From Bacillaceae bacterium S4-13-56 (GTDB taxonomy: Bacteria; Bacillota; Bacilli; Bacillales; JAWJLM01), in NCBI GenBank assembly GCA_040191315.1, contig JAWJLM010000019.1, positions 1 through 64,000 of the forward strand: a DNA stretch of 64,000 nt, given 5' to 3'. This document shows, one piece after another, positions 63,942 through 64,000 of this stretch. Each line of letters starts with the position of its first letter. Within the stretch, counting starts at the first letter, position 1. Made by a program: the position numbers and the translations under genes. The notes under the pieces were generated by a model. That model saw nothing but the letters and a program-made list of their open reading frames with translations, ran no database searches and was not told where the DNA came from.

Positions 63942-64000
63942 GTGCGTAGTATAGAAGCGGTAATTTTTGACCTAGATGGTGTCATAACTGATACAGCAGA
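63942..64000 (+). CDS. pgmB: HAD-family beta-phosphoglucomutase-like protein (5' end only)
   Basis: The GTG at 63942 has AAGGAGTG 7 nt upstream and reads VRSIEAVIFDLDGVITDTA before the window ends. FDLDGVITDTA is the nucleophile motif of beta-phosphoglucomutases, which convert beta-glucose 1-phosphate to glucose 6-phosphate in maltose or trehalose use. Other HAD phosphatases share DxDGV, so the exact activity is inferred. Confidence 0.75.
   Translation, partial: MRSIEAVIFDLDGVITDTA

Overview
The window is a chromosomal segment of an endospore-forming, AT-rich member of the Bacillaceae (Bacillus sensu lato). The evidence is B. subtilis-type gene order from a ribosomal RNA operon through ctsR-clpC, sigH, rpoBC and the S10-spc-alpha cluster, and sporulation or germination genes (sigH, cwlD, gerD, kbaA, pdaB). 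Further support comes from AGGAGG-type ribosome binding sites, frequent TTG/GTG starts, SigA promoters and Gram-positive-type leaders. I cannot name the species.

Layout. 1-257: the end of an rRNA operon (23S-5S spacer, 5S rRNA, terminator). 258-3779: an accessory stretch with a periodic repeat array, an MgtC/SapB-like membrane protein, an MFS transporter and a reverse-strand cold-shock gene. 3780-8374: the CtsR-controlled protein quality control operon ctsR-mcsA-mcsB-clpC. 8738-15395: radA-disA, yacL, ispD-ispF and gltX. 15400-20102: a tRNA-Cys-type T-box leader, then cysE-cysS-mrnC-rlmB-rae1. 20115-24794: sigH, rpmG, secE, nusG and rplK-rplA-rplJ-rplL. 25060-38192: a methyltransferase, rpoB, rpoC, an L7Ae-like protein, rpsL, rpsG, fusA and tuf. 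39050-54192: the S10-spc-alpha ribosomal protein supercluster with secY, adk, map, infA and rpoA. 54358-58668: ECF transporter genes, truA, rplM and rpsI. 59166-63478: cwlD, salA, gerD, kbaA and pdaB. 63544-64000: two small unrecognised ORFs and the start of a beta-phosphoglucomutase-like gene.

The genes make up most of the transcription and translation core. They include three RNA polymerase subunits, NusG, about 33 ribosomal proteins, EF-G, EF-Tu, IF-1, two aminoacyl-tRNA synthetases and RNA-modifying or processing enzymes. Protein export (SecE, SecY) and methionine removal (Map) are interleaved. The flanks hold stress control, c-di-AMP synthesis linked to DNA repair, and spore functions.

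The least explained content lies in the intergenic DNA. Three separate arrays (288-672, 38470-38781, 58768-59094) have short cores recurring every 20-21 bp, about two turns of the DNA helix, with poorly conserved sequence between the cores. Arrays 1 and 2 share a core close to KCACNYAA but lie in opposite orientations. Array 3 has a GCTCAA-like core. All three lie downstream of terminators of strongly expressed units (5S rRNA, tuf, rpsI). Three further interspersed repeat families (called A, B and C here) fill most other long gaps. One group of them separates the T-box from cysE by more than 700 bp. The rpoB and rpoA leaders share a short motif. The PdaB homologue has Asn where the catalytic Asp of the NodB fold is expected.
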